Assembly: GCF_009765375.1 (NCBI RefSeq)
Contig: NZ_VTOK01000022.1
Location: 1 to 47,493 of the forward strand
Reading direction: 5' to 3'
From: Alteribacillus sp. YIM 98480
GTDB taxonomy: Bacteria > Bacillota > Bacilli > Bacillales > Marinococcaceae
Length of the DNA: 47,493 nucleotides
Shown here piece after piece: positions 36,944 to 44,769 of the stretch; positions within the stretch are counted from its first letter, which is position 1, and the number at the start of each line of letters is the position of its first letter. The translations under genes were made by a program, and so were the position numbers. Below the pieces are notes generated by a model. The model was not told where the DNA came from. It worked only from the letters and a program-made list of their open reading frames with translations, and made no database searches.

Positions 36944-36970
36944 AAAACCGGGCGGCCATGGCCCGGTTTT
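36944..36970 (-). terminator. Terminator of the VLRF1-type gene
   Basis: AAAACCGGG pairs with CCCGGTTTT around a GC-rich loop. On the minus strand a T-rich run follows. Confidence 0.82.
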
Positions 36971-36974
36971 AATT

Positions 36975-37775
36975 TTATCTCACTTTTTCGCCGTATACTT
37001 TGTTTAATACTTCATGAGAAGCCTTTGAAGTTAAATTTTTAGGGATGCTATCAATAACTTTTGCACCAAGGTGCTTTTCAAGATCACGAATGGATTCTTT
37101 ATTTCCAACAAGGTAAACACCTTGCTGGTTTCTATTTTTCACTTCTTTATCTATAACCGGAGCAAGGTTTTTATACCAGCGCTGCCGATTTTCCTCAAAG
37201 CGCTGCTGTACTTCATCTACTTGAGTGGAACCAGAAGAAATTCTTTCTGTTGCTGAATTTCCTTCATATTGCTTCCAATCCTCTGATTCAACTTCCCAGC
37301 TAAAATGCTTTTCCTCTCGAATCTCTCCAAGTGCAGTATCTATAAAATGAACATCGCTTTTTTGTACCATAACTATTCCAGCAGCCGGATAATTTGACTG
37401 CAATTCTTCTAATTGGCCAAGCTCTGGTTTTTTTTCCCAATGAAAAGCAGTCTCAACTGGAACCTGAAGAATTTTTTCCATGAGAATATTACCGTCAGCA
37501 GAAGCTATAAAAACGTAACTTTTTTGCAAGTTCATCTGCCGATCGTATATGTGTTGATCTGCTTGGTCCGCTACCTTTTTAAATGCCTTTTTTTCATCAG
37601 CCGTGCCGCTTGTGTCCACATACTCTTTTAATTTTTTCAATCCATTTTTTAATCGTATTTTCCATTCTCCACTATGCTGGCTGCCATCACCAAAATCTGT
37701 ATTTAAATAAATAGTCAATATGCCCGTTTCATCTTGCTGTTGAGAGTAATTCTTGAGCTCTTCTAATAATCCCAT
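36975..37775 (-). CDS. VLRF1/aeRF1-type peptide release factor homologue
   Basis: This 266-residue protein has the layout of the bacterial VLRF1 group, related to the catalytic domain of eukaryotic release factor eRF1 and of Vms1. It begins LTIYLNTDFGDGSQHSGEW. Where eRF1 has its GGQ peptidyl-tRNA-hydrolysing loop followed by an Arg-rich helix, it has SSGSTQ (residues 180-185) followed by QRFEENRQRWYKNLAP. C-terminal GVYLVGNKESIRDLEKHL fits the family. Ribosome rescue is an inference. The ATG at 37775 has AAAGGAGG eight bases upstream. Confidence 0.75.
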   Translation of the reverse strand: MGLLEELKNYSQQQDETGILTIYLNTDFGDGSQHSGEWKIRLKNGLKKLKEYVDTSGTADEKKAFKKVADQADQHIYDRQMNLQKSYVFIASADGNILMEKILQVPVETAFHWEKKPELGQLEELQSNYPAAGIVMVQKSDVHFIDTALGEIREEKHFSWEVESEDWKQYEGNSATERISSGSTQVDEVQQRFEENRQRWYKNLAPVIDKEVKNRNQQGVYLVGNKESIRDLEKHLGAKVIDSIPKNLTSKASHEVLNKVYGEKVR

Positions 37776-37904
37776 AACCAATGCCTCCTTTTACGAACTT
37801 AACAACACTACATTTTTCTTATTTCCTTTTAAAAATGAACATAAACTTAATATTTAGAAAAAGTTCGCTTGTTTAGTATTAAAGGCGGCATTTGATTATC
37901 CTAA

Positions 37905-37938
37905 AAATAAGAGCTGCCATTTTAGACAACTCTTTTTA
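37905..37938 (-). terminator. Possible terminator after the ytxH-like gene
   Basis: On the minus strand AAGAG-TTGTC and GGCAG-CTCTT make an interrupted stem followed by ATTTTT. It is weaker than the other terminators in the window. Confidence 0.5.
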
Positions 37939-37939
37939 C

Positions 37940-38386
37940 TTACATTTCTTTTGAAACATTATGGCCGGTGGGAAGTCTTTCTACATTGTCAGCTTGATCT
38001 ATTTGTTTCACTTGTTCTTCTGATTCCTTCTCTTTTAATTCTTTTAGTTCTTCAGCCGTTTTTTGGGTTCTTTCTTTTACATTTAAAGTAGTATCTTTTA
38101 AATGGCTAGCCCTTTGGGAAATTTGTTGAATGTCTTCATTCGCTGATTTTAATAAGTCCGATAATTCATTAGAAGCTGTTTTAACCTGTGAAATGATTTC
38201 TTCTCTATTTTCAGACAAGAATTTACTTGCTTCATTGATCGCAGCAGCTGTTTGTTTTGTTCCGTTTATTATTTTTTCTCTCGTACGACGATTCCCAAAT
38301 AATACAACAGCAGAAGCGCTTCCTACCGCTAAACCAATTTTCAGCCCTAGTTGTGATCGTGATTGTTTCTCTTCTTTATTTTCCAT
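37940..38386 (-). CDS. YtxH-domain membrane-anchored helical protein
   Basis: About 148 residues. After a charged start comes a short hydrophobic segment (LGLKIGLAVGSASAVVLFGN, about 12-31), then long amphipathic helix (KIINGTKQTAAAINEASKFL and onward) to the end. This is the YtxH/gas-vesicle-like layout of general-stress membrane proteins. The function is unknown. The start is uncertain: 38386 has AAGGTGG nine bases upstream, while ATGs at 38395 and 38428 are also in frame. No sigma-B pattern is visible, though B. subtilis ytxH belongs to that regulon. Confidence 0.72.
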   Translation of the reverse strand: MENKEEKQSRSQLGLKIGLAVGSASAVVLFGNRRTREKIINGTKQTAAAINEASKFLSENREEIISQVKTASNELSDLLKSANEDIQQISQRASHLKDTTLNVKERTQKTAEELKELKEKESEEQVKQIDQADNVERLPTGHNVSKEM

Positions 38387-38492
38387 TCCTTCCATCCACC
38401 TTCCTTCTTTTTTATCTTCTACATTCATTATATAGTATTTTCATACCACCAATGAAGCAAGATTATTCTTTTATTTACAATCTTAATTTGAG

Positions 38493-38506
38493 TGAATGAT
38501 CATTCA
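38493..38506. promoter_or_regulatory. 14-base perfect palindrome, operator-like
   Basis: TGAATGATCATTCA is fully palindromic and lies upstream of the ytxH-like gene. Half-sites of this sequence are typical of TetR-type operators such as FadR, but those have spacing between the halves. A weak hairpin (ACTTGTTTT/AAAACAAGT, 38527-38545) lies nearby. Confidence 0.4.
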
Positions 38507-38593
38507 TTAAATTAAATGATATAAAAACTTGTTTTAAAAACAAGTCTTAATAACAAAAAGCTAGTTTATTTTATACAGTTTAACGTAAACATT

Positions 38594-39577
38594 TCATCCT
38601 TTGTAAGCAGAATAATAAAGCTTATTTTTTTGTACTGTGACAGATAGTAAATTTTTCTCTTCTAATAAATCTAAGTGACCTAATATTTCAGACATCGTTA
38701 AATCCGGCTGTATATCGACTACTTCCTTAAAAAACAAAGCACATATTTGATAGCAATCCTTCGAACCGTGTTTTTTCAATAAATTCAATAGTTGTTCCGC
38801 TCGCGCTTCCTGATCCTTTAAACGAGTATTTATTAAATCATTAACATTTATTACCGTCTCACCGTGACCGGGATGCACTTTATCAATCGGTAAATGCGCA
38901 CATTTTTCTAAAGCTTTACGGTATTGAAGTAATGATCTGCTCCTATTCTTTTCTCCAGGGTACGGGGCCTCAATAATAGCGTTAGAAGAAATGTGACCCA
39001 GAATGTGATCTCCTCCAATAAAACATCCATCTTCTTCTCTCAGCATAGATACGTGGGTTTGTGCGTGACCTGGTGTTTCAATTATTTTCCATCCACTTAA
39101 TCCATCTATCAAATCTTCATTTTTAAGAGATGAACTAAGTGTTGTTGTTTTCATCATTCGCATATAGTTTTTATTCTCTTTTAATATTTTGTTCTTCAAA
39201 CGCAAGGGTACATTTAACCGGTCATATAAGGTACTAAAAAAAGCAATTATGTTAGAAAAAAATTCTGAGTCAGCCTCGAGCCAATAATTATTTTTCCAAT
39301 TCCCTTTTATTTCTGCTGTTTCAGCAAAACAGTATGTTAACCCGGCATGATCAGGGTGATGATGAGTTAATATAATTTGATCAATATCTTCAGGCTGATA
39401 TCCTCGAACTTTTAATGATTTCGTCAATACTTCCCATGCTTCTGTCGTATTAGGACCTGTATCAACCAGAGTTAAAGCATCCCCTTCAATTAAATAAACA
39501 TGGACTGGTCCCACCAAAAAGGGGGTTGGCAAGGTGATTTGATGAATGTGATGGGTTTTTAGGAACGTTGGTGACAT
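38594..39577 (-). CDS. MBL-fold metallo-hydrolase with C-terminal helical domain
   Basis: This 327-residue protein has the metallo-beta-lactamase fold with the dinuclear metal motif THHHPDHAG (72-77), the later ligand in ETPGHAQTHVSM, Asp in FIGGDHILGHIS and the final His in KVHPGHGETV. A winged-helix-like C-terminal domain (about 250-327) is typical of hydrolases related to LACTB2. The substrate is unknown. AAAGGAGG lies six bases before the ATG. No neighbour suggests a pathway. Confidence 0.87.
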   Translation of the reverse strand: MSPTFLKTHHIHQITLPTPFLVGPVHVYLIEGDALTLVDTGPNTTEAWEVLTKSLKVRGYQPEDIDQIILTHHHPDHAGLTYCFAETAEIKGNWKNNYWLEADSEFFSNIIAFFSTLYDRLNVPLRLKNKILKENKNYMRMMKTTTLSSSLKNEDLIDGLSGWKIIETPGHAQTHVSMLREEDGCFIGGDHILGHISSNAIIEAPYPGEKNRSRSLLQYRKALEKCAHLPIDKVHPGHGETVINVNDLINTRLKDQEARAEQLLNLLKKHGSKDCYQICALFFKEVVDIQPDLTMSEILGHLDLLEEKNLLSVTVQKNKLYYSAYKG

Positions 39578-39688
39578 GTGTTACCTCCTTTCTATACTGC
39601 TAAACTGTGTCATTTAAATTTCACATGGTTAACAGTGAAAAAAAGAATGTTTAACCTCTCTTTAGCTAAACATTCACTAAAATAGTAA

Positions 39689-39835
39689 TTAGTTATAAAC
39701 TTCTAAAATGAAATCATCTGTTTCAAGCTGTTCAAACCTCTCCTCACTATTATGCTTAAGATTATTTAACTTTGTATTTAACTCCTCAATTTGTTTTTCT
39801 ATACTAACAATTGACTTTTTTTGAGATACAGTCAT
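39689..39835 (-). CDS. Small helical-hairpin protein, possibly a degenerate Spo0E-like protein
   Basis: A 48-residue protein, MTVSQKKSIVSIEKQIEELN at the start, with two helices separated by a short charged turn. Size and helix pattern (IEKQIEELNTKL, then LETDDFILEVYN) recall Spo0E-type aspartyl-phosphate phosphatases. The SQELD signature of that family is absent, so the assignment is weak. GGAGGG lies six bases before the ATG, which supports a real gene. Confidence 0.5.
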   Translation of the reverse strand: MTVSQKKSIVSIEKQIEELNTKLNNLKHNSEERFEQLETDDFILEVYN

Positions 39836-39971
39836 TTCCCACCCTCCCCTTTAAATTGAATATTCTGACTAGTGTAACATTAAGTTAATACAAGAGTACC
39901 GTATTTAAATTGAAATAAATTTATAAATATTCTAACACTTGTTTGATAATTTGTAAATAACCGTTCTTTTT

Positions 39972-39985
39972 AGTAAACGCTTACA
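39972..39985. promoter_or_regulatory. cre-like site upstream of the fbpB-like gene
   Basis: AGTAAACGCTTACA matches the cre consensus TGWAARCGYTWWCA at 13 of 14 positions. A good -10 (TATAAT, 40084-40089) lies about 100 bases later; TTGTCT 19 bases before it is a poor -35. The gap 39836-40134 shows nothing else. Confidence 0.45.
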
Positions 39986-40134
39986 AAACAAAAACGAATT
40001 TTTATGAAGTTGATTTTGTTTTTATATTGCAATTTTTTAAAAAATATTAACATTTTTCTTGTCTATTATGTTATTTAAAACGTTATAATGGGTAATGGAT
40101 GGACGAGAAAATATTATAAAGGAAGGTTTGGATA

Positions 40135-40314
40135 ATGAGAAAACCAATGCGCTCCACCTTAGAAGAACTAATCAACGAAAACAAAGAAGAGCTTTTAAGG
40201 GATCCAGCAGCAATAAACAAAATAGAGAAAAAGCTGGATGAACGAAAAGCTAAAGAGGTTTATGTTGAAGAATTAGAAGAATATAAAGAAAAAGAAATGA
40301 AGTACGCAAAATGA
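40135..40314 (+). CDS. FbpB-like small protein
   Basis: A 59-residue charged helical protein: TLEELINENKEELLRDPAAI, then KIEKKLDERKAKEVYVEELE. The pattern ELINENKEELLRD.....IE..L.ER resembles the Fur-regulated basic protein FbpB family, which in B. subtilis helps the FsrA small RNA lower iron use. This copy has an acidic C-terminal extension and no Fur box that I can see, so the call is tentative. GGAAGG precedes the ATG by seven bases, and a terminator follows. Confidence 0.6.
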   Translation: MRKPMRSTLEELINENKEELLRDPAAINKIEKKLDERKAKEVYVEELEEYKEKEMKYAK

Positions 40315-40319
40315 TAAAA

Positions 40320-40358
40320 AGGCCGTCCCCTGGTCATAGTGGGGATGGCTCTTTTTTT
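40320..40358 (+). terminator. Terminator after the fbpB-like gene
   Basis: GGCCGTCCCC pairs with GGGGATGGCT (one mismatch) and is followed by CTTTTTTT. Confidence 0.82.
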
Positions 40359-40442
40359 CATAAACCGAGGTAGTCTGATAAGCAATAGTGGGGTTTTACT
40401 CATTTTCCCTCCACATCTTAATAAGCTTTATCAAGATAACTT

Positions 40443-41312
40443 TTAATCGGTCAAATACTTTATAATCAAATCGTAAACCACCGTTCTTTGTTCTTTTCTT
40501 TCGTTTATTAAATGATGGCTTCCCTCATCTACTAACATCCTTTTTGCTCTTGGAAACAACTTAAGATAAGCCTCCAAATTATGTTTCCAGTCTACCGTCT
40601 GATCTTCTGTCCCTTGAAGAATAAGAATATTATGATTGATGGGAGCTTTTGCTTTCAATTGCTTTTCCCATTCAAACATAGCATCAACCCATTTTAACGA
40701 AATAATTTTTCCTTGAAGTGGATCAGCTTTTAACTTTTTCATAAATGCAGTGTTTCCTGAGTTCATACGAAACCTTCTCGGCAATTCGTCCCGAAAAAGA
40801 GACACCAATGGGGTAGAAAGTTTGCTCACCCACCATTGGTTTGAACGAATCAGTGGTGAAATTAAACAAACTTTTTTAAATGGAGCAGGACCGCTCGTTA
40901 ACAGATAATCTGCTAATATAGCCCCCCCTGTGCTGTGTCCCACACCATGTAGTTCTGTAATACCGCGCTTCCTTAATGTTTTTAATATGGATTCCAGCGC
41001 ATTTTGATACTGCTGAAAAGAATCTACTTTAAAGCGCTCCCCTCCTGAGAGGCCGTGACCAGGCAAATCAAAAGCCGCCACACTATATCCTTGGTTAAGG
41101 AGATGCCAAATTAACGCGGCATTTGTTCCCGTATGGTCGAAAAAACCATGGAGAAACAGAACAGTTTTTTTTCTCTCCAAAGGATGAGTAGGTGAAAACA
41201 ATTGAAAAAATAATGAGCTGTCGTCATATTTCACCCATTCATATTTCACATTTTCATGAGGCAAATTGTATTTGTCCACGTATTTTTTAATTGTTTTAGA
41301 TTCCGTATTCAT
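40443..41312 (-). CDS. Alpha/beta hydrolase, monoacylglycerol lipase-like
   Basis: This 289-residue serine hydrolase has the oxyanion motif FLHGFFDHTGTN, nucleophile Ser127 in GVGHSTGG, the acid in LQGTEDQTVD and His in DEGSHHLINE. FDLPGHGLSGGERFKVDSF is typical of the lysophospholipase/monoacylglycerol lipase group. Substrates are probably esters of fatty acids. No signal peptide is present, so it is cytosolic. Confidence 0.87.
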   Translation of the reverse strand: MNTESKTIKKYVDKYNLPHENVKYEWVKYDDSSLFFQLFSPTHPLERKKTVLFLHGFFDHTGTNAALIWHLLNQGYSVAAFDLPGHGLSGGERFKVDSFQQYQNALESILKTLRKRGITELHGVGHSTGGAILADYLLTSGPAPFKKVCLISPLIRSNQWWVSKLSTPLVSLFRDELPRRFRMNSGNTAFMKKLKADPLQGKIISLKWVDAMFEWEKQLKAKAPINHNILILQGTEDQTVDWKHNLEAYLKLFPRAKRMLVDEGSHHLINERKEQRTVVYDLIIKYLTD

Positions 41313-41470
41313 CCCGCTTTATTCCCTTCTTTTTAATAACCCGAGTCTTTTTAGCAAGTATTATATCTTTATATCTTATGTTATTTATCAGCTTATTATA
41401 TAACGTTAGAAAAAACTCAGTTTGTCGACAATTCCTTATGTTTAATGCCATATACTAAAAGTGAAAATAA

Positions 41471-41510
41471 AAAACTGTTCTCTCATCTTTTAGGAGAGAA
41501 CAGTCTTTTT
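41471..41510 (-). terminator. Terminator after the ferritin-like gene
   Basis: ACTGTTCTCTC pairs with GAGAGAACAGT around about 10 bases, with T runs on both sides. Confidence 0.85.
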
Positions 41511-41519
41511 ACTACCTTT

Positions 41520-41954
41520 TTATTGCATACGAGGATCCGCCAATAAACGTTCCATTTCTTCCATGTGACCCGTTTCATCAGCGATTAAATCTTCTAATTT
41601 AATTTGAAGTTCAATTAAACCTAATTCATCAGCTTGCTTTGCCCGTGTTTTGTATCGTTCAATGGTATCTTTTTCTGATTGAAGAGCATTTTGAAGCATT
41701 TCTTTAACATCTTCCGTTTGTTTTACGTCAGCTGGCCGGGTCGTAGGAGTTCCGCCAAGTGTCTTAATTTTTTCCGCTAAATAAAGAGCATGTCCCTGCT
41801 CATCAGCTATTTCTCCTTCAAAGAAAGGCTTTAAAACCTGGCGGTATAATCCAGAAACTACCGCAGCATTGTTATTGTACATAATTACGGCTGCATATTC
41901 ATTTGCTAAGTCTTCATTTAAGCCATCGATTAGTTCTTTCATTTTTGCATCCAT
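41520..41954 (-). CDS. Ferritin-like four-helix protein
   Basis: This 144-residue four-helix protein has metal-binding Glu/His motifs spread as in ferritin-like domains: LANEYAAVIMYNNN, FEGEIADEQGHALYLAEKI, NALQSEKDTIERYK and LEDLIADETGHMEEMERLL. It could store iron or detoxify it. The E..H pairs in helices 2 and 4 fit a diiron site within the subunit, unlike Dps, whose site is between subunits. A clear sigma-B promoter lies about 90 bases upstream. GGAGGAG precedes the ATG by six bases. Confidence 0.82.
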   Translation of the reverse strand: MDAKMKELIDGLNEDLANEYAAVIMYNNNAAVVSGLYRQVLKPFFEGEIADEQGHALYLAEKIKTLGGTPTTRPADVKQTEDVKEMLQNALQSEKDTIERYKTRAKQADELGLIELQIKLEDLIADETGHMEEMERLLADPRMQ

Positions 41955-42044
41955 TTAAGACTCCTCCTTCAATAACTACAAAGATTTTAGATATTTGCTG
42001 TGCTATTCTTTATTCTGTCAAAAACATGTTTTCCATTATAAATA

Positions 42045-42070
42045 GTACCCTTTTACAGAAACGGTTAAAC
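42045..42070 (-). promoter_or_regulatory. Sigma-B promoter of the ferritin-like gene
   Basis: On the minus strand, GTTTAA (42065-42070), a 14-base spacer and GGGTAC (42045-42050) match the sigma-B consensus at 11 of 12 positions. The R1 repeat copy D begins at 42072, one base past the -35 element. Confidence 0.72.
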
Positions 42071-42071
42071 A

Positions 42072-42225
42072 TAAGAAAAGCAAAAGCGCCTTGCTCACGA
42101 GCGACAAGTCCTGGAGGGTCGGCATATGGAAAGCTGATCTTGGCTTTCCATTGACGAACCGAAGGAATCTCGAGCGAGTAGGCGCTTGCGCTAGACATGT
42201 AAATCGCCAAAAATTTACTTACTTA
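42072..42225 (+). repeat. R1 interspersed repeat, copy D
   Basis: It runs from TAAGAAAAGCAAAAGCGCC to TTACTTA (154 bases). The right inner arm is GGCGCTTGCGCT. The left arm has one change (C to A) so it pairs at 11 of 12 positions. The inner GCTC and GAGC extensions also pair. The remainder of the gap to 42386 shows nothing. Confidence 0.88.
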
Positions 42226-42386
42226 CCTTTTTTAAAAAGACAAACATCTCATTTATGGAAAATGGAAAATTCCACATTCACCTCAAAGGTTTAGGATTTC
42301 CGAAAATGTTCAGAGGTCCATACTTTTAGCAGAATATCTTCTCTAGCATTTTGCGTATTGGGATATGACATGAATGTAACTAAACT

Positions 42387-42827
42387 CTATTTTTGAAACA
42401 GTTTTCGATATTCTCCATACCCCTCTTCTTCTAAATTATCTTTAGGAATAAATTTTAATGCTGCAGAGTTAATGCAATATCTTAATCCATCAGGCGGCGG
42501 GCCATCAGGGAAAACATGACCAAGATGCGAATTGGATTGTTTCGTTCTTACTTCTGTTCTTCTCATACCAAACGAAGTATCTAATTTTTCCACAACGCTC
42601 TCCGGGTAAAGGGGTTTTGTGAAACTAGGCCAGCCGCAATTCGATTCAAATTTATGGTCTGAACTAAATAAAGGTTCTCCAGAAATAATATCGACGTATA
42701 ACCCTTCATCCATCAAATTCCAGTATTCATTATCAAACGGACGTTCAGTTCCGTTGTTTTGAGTGACTTCAAATTGAATAGGTGTAAGCTTTTTTTTCAG
42801 TTCTTCTTTATTATGTGCCATTTTCAT
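42387..42827 (-). CDS. msrB: Peptide-methionine (R)-S-oxide reductase MsrB
   Basis: This 146-residue enzyme repairs the R form of methionine sulfoxide in proteins. Catalytic Cys118 lies in [13 protein letters not shown] and the resolving Cys64 in [11 protein letters not shown]. The two CxxC pairs of zinc-containing MsrB are absent, so this is the zinc-free type. Its ATG overlaps the end of msrA (ATGA), which indicates translational coupling. Confidence 0.95.
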   Translation of the reverse strand: MKMAHNKEELKKKLTPIQFEVTQNNGTERPFDNEYWNLMDEGLYVDIISGEPLFSSDHKFESNCGWPSFTKPLYPESVVEKLDTSFGMRRTEVRTKQSNSHLGHVFPDGPPPDGLRYCINSAALKFIPKDNLEEEGYGEYRKLFQK

Positions 42828-43354
42828 TCACCCCAATATTCTTTTATAAACCCTTCTCTTCCTGAACCTTTACGATACATTAAATAATGGAATTGGTTTT
42901 TTTTGTGATAATCCTGGTGATATTCCTCAGCTGGATAAAAAGTCTTGGCAGGTATTATCGGTGTCACAATAGGTTTATTAAATGGGCCTTCTTTATCAAG
43001 CTCTTTTCTCGATTGTTCGGCCTCCAATTTTTGCGGCTCATCATGGTAAAATATAGCAGTTTGGTAGGATTCTCCTCTGTCATTAAATTGACCGCCGTGG
43101 TCTGTAGGATCAATTTGCTTCCAAAACGTATTTAATAGCTCTCTATAAGATACTTTTTCCGAATTATATTCTATTTGAACTGCTTCTACATGCCCTGTTT
43201 TATTCGAGCACACTTCTTCGTAAGTTGGATTTTCAGTGGAACCGCCAGTATATCCTGAGGTAATGGATAAAACTCCCTCAAATTGCTCAAAAGGGCCGAC
43301 CATGCACCAGAAACAACCTCCAGCAAATGTAGCTAATTTCGTTTTATCAGCCAC
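42824..43354 (-). CDS. msrA: Peptide-methionine (S)-S-oxide reductase MsrA
   Basis: This 176-residue enzyme repairs the S form of methionine sulfoxide. The active site is [18 protein letters not shown] with catalytic Cys14. The Glu/Tyr substrate pocket residues ([15 protein letters not shown]) are present. GTG is the start, with GGAGGAGGAG just upstream. It is the first gene of an msrA-msrB pair, and its regulation is not visible in the upstream sequence. Confidence 0.95.
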   Translation of the reverse strand: MADKTKLATFAGGCFWCMVGPFEQFEGVLSITSGYTGGSTENPTYEEVCSNKTGHVEAVQIEYNSEKVSYRELLNTFWKQIDPTDHGGQFNDRGESYQTAIFYHDEPQKLEAEQSRKELDKEGPFNKPIVTPIIPAKTFYPAEEYHQDYHKKNQFHYLMYRKGSGREGFIKEYWGE

Positions 43355-43431
43355 GCTCCTCCTCCTTCCTGCTTTTACCTTATCTTAAATTATATCATTA
43401 AGTTCATTTATATACTGAAAATCTGCTTTAG

Positions 43432-43510
43432 AAAAACATACCGCCAAGTCCTGATGACGGAAGCCCTAGTTTTTTTAAACTTTAGCAAAGTTAATTTTAT
43501 TAAAGTATAA
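43432..43510 (+). repeat. R2 interspersed repeat, copy 2
   Basis: GAAAAACATACCGCCAAGTCC, then ATGACGGAAGCCCTAGTTTTT, ending TTAAAGTATAAG. It shares block order with copies 1 and 3 but has a degenerate left arm (ACTTT alone). It lies directly beyond the terminator of the leftward DJ-1/PfpI gene. Confidence 0.72.
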
Positions 43511-43545
43511 GAAAAGGACAGCCTCCAGACGGCTGCCCTTTTCTT
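43511..43545 (-). terminator. Terminator of the DJ-1/PfpI gene
   Basis: AGAAAAGGACAGCC pairs with GGCTGCCCTTTTCT (one mismatch) around TCCAGAC. Confidence 0.82.
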
Positions 43546-43551
43546 GATGGT

Positions 43552-44067
43552 TTATTGAAGCTGTTTTATAGATTCTCGGTTAAATGCTGGTAAATCATCA
43601 GGGGTTCGGCTTGTTACAAGATTATGACAAACAACCACTTCTTCATCATGCACATCTGCTTTTGCATATTCAAGATCTACAAGTATAGAAGTAAAGCCGG
43701 TCACTTTTCGTCCCTCTAATGCTTTTGCTGTTATTAGAAGCTGTGGTCCGTGACAAATAGCAAAAACAGGTTTATTTTCATCTACAAAATGCTTAGCAAA
43801 TTTCACAAATCGTTCATCTGCACGCAGCATATCCGGTGAAAAACCACCTGGAATAAATAAAGCATCAAAATCAGCAGGATTCACATCATCTATTGCAGCA
43901 TCAACTGTGGCTTTCGCTTCTCCATTTTTCCCTTCCACTGTCTTACCTTTCTCTTTCTCAATGACAGTTAATTGGTGACCTTCTTTTTCAAAAGCTTCTT
44001 TTGGGCTCGTGTACTCGGAGTCTTCAAACATATTGGTCATGACTGCTGCGATTTTTTTACTCATCAT
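43552..44067 (-). CDS. yfkM: DJ-1/PfpI family protein (YfkM, general stress protein 18)
   Basis: A 171-residue class I glutamine-amidotransferase-like protein with the nucleophile elbow AICHGPQLL (Cys105), the acidic residue in MFEDSEYTSPKEAF and DALFIPGGFSPD. Relatives have been called intracellular proteases, deglycases or chaperones, and the reaction is disputed. The sequence fits YfkM, a sigma-B-dependent protein in B. subtilis. A perfect sigma-B promoter lies upstream here, in support. GGAG precedes two adjacent ATGs. Confidence 0.88.
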   Translation of the reverse strand: MMSKKIAAVMTNMFEDSEYTSPKEAFEKEGHQLTVIEKEKGKTVEGKNGEAKATVDAAIDDVNPADFDALFIPGGFSPDMLRADERFVKFAKHFVDENKPVFAICHGPQLLITAKALEGRKVTGFTSILVDLEYAKADVHDEEVVVCHNLVTSRTPDDLPAFNRESIKQLQ

Positions 44068-44109
44068 TTATCACTCCTTCGTGTTTCTCTCATAGCCACG
44101 TTGGTATTT

Positions 44110-44134
44110 ATACCCTTCACATTTTCCTTTAAAC
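44110..44134 (-). promoter_or_regulatory. Sigma-B promoter of yfkM
   Basis: On the minus strand, GTTTAA (44129-44134), a 13-base spacer and GGGTAT (44110-44115) match the sigma-B consensus at all 12 positions. The -10 lies about 40 bases before the start codon, partly beyond the 3' end of the RNase H gene. Confidence 0.82.
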
Positions 44135-44135
44135 A

Positions 44136-44738
44136 TCATTTTCTTCCATAGTCTGCTTTTATTTCTCCCCATTCCTTTGTGTTCCACTTTAAAATAGGGT
44201 TGTCCCACTCATTATGTTTCAGCCAGTTTTCCGCTCGTTCAACTAAGCTCCAAATTTCCTCTGTTTCTTTCGAACGTTTTAAGCTTGAATTTGCTTTCTT
44301 TTTTTTCACCCAGTTCATTGCTGTGCCCGAATCTGTATATATTGGTTTTTTACTACTATTCTTTTGGCAATATGAAAGGGCATGGACGATTGCTAAAAAT
44401 TCGCCCATATTATTAGTTCCCATATCTACTCCAGGATGAGAAAATATTTCTTCTCCAGTTTTTGTACAAACGCCTTTATATTCTACAAAACCAGGGTTGC
44501 CATGAGAACCTGCGTCCACTGAAATGCTTTCTTCTATGTATGGTTGATTGCTTTCCTTATTAACGTGAGTAACATCCTTATTTTCATCATTAAATGCACG
44601 TTCTGCTTCCTCTTTTGATAAGAAAGAACGAAAGGACGCCCCTGAAAATCCTTTAACTTGTTTTTCACATTCCGGCCAGCTGCTATATATACCTGGTTTT
44701 CTTCCTTTCCAAACAACATAGAATTTCTTTTTTGCCAT
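44136..44738 (-). CDS. RNase H (with N-terminal hybrid-binding domain)
   Basis: This 200-residue enzyme cleaves RNA in RNA/DNA hybrids. The N-terminal hybrid-binding (viroplasmin-type) domain is KFYVVWKGRKPGIYSSWPEC to about residue 50. The catalytic domain has D75 (SISVDAGSHG), E113 (MGEFLAIVHAL), D136 (IYTDSGTA) and D196 (IKADYGRK). These are each four residues past D71, E109, D132 and D192 of the well-studied B. halodurans enzyme, to which it is very similar. It starts 31 bases after the membrane-protein gene upstream. Confidence 0.92.
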   Translation of the reverse strand: MAKKKFYVVWKGRKPGIYSSWPECEKQVKGFSGASFRSFLSKEEAERAFNDENKDVTHVNKESNQPYIEESISVDAGSHGNPGFVEYKGVCTKTGEEIFSHPGVDMGTNNMGEFLAIVHALSYCQKNSSKKPIYTDSGTAMNWVKKKKANSSLKRSKETEEIWSLVERAENWLKHNEWDNPILKWNTKEWGEIKADYGRK

Positions 44739-44769
44739 TATTAAACACTCCTGTAAAAGTTTTCATTAA

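Noticed and set aside
39943-39960. TTGATAATTTGTAAATAA as a Fur box for the fbpB-like gene
   Set aside because: Only the left half-site fits. The right half matches at about two of seven positions in AT-rich sequence.
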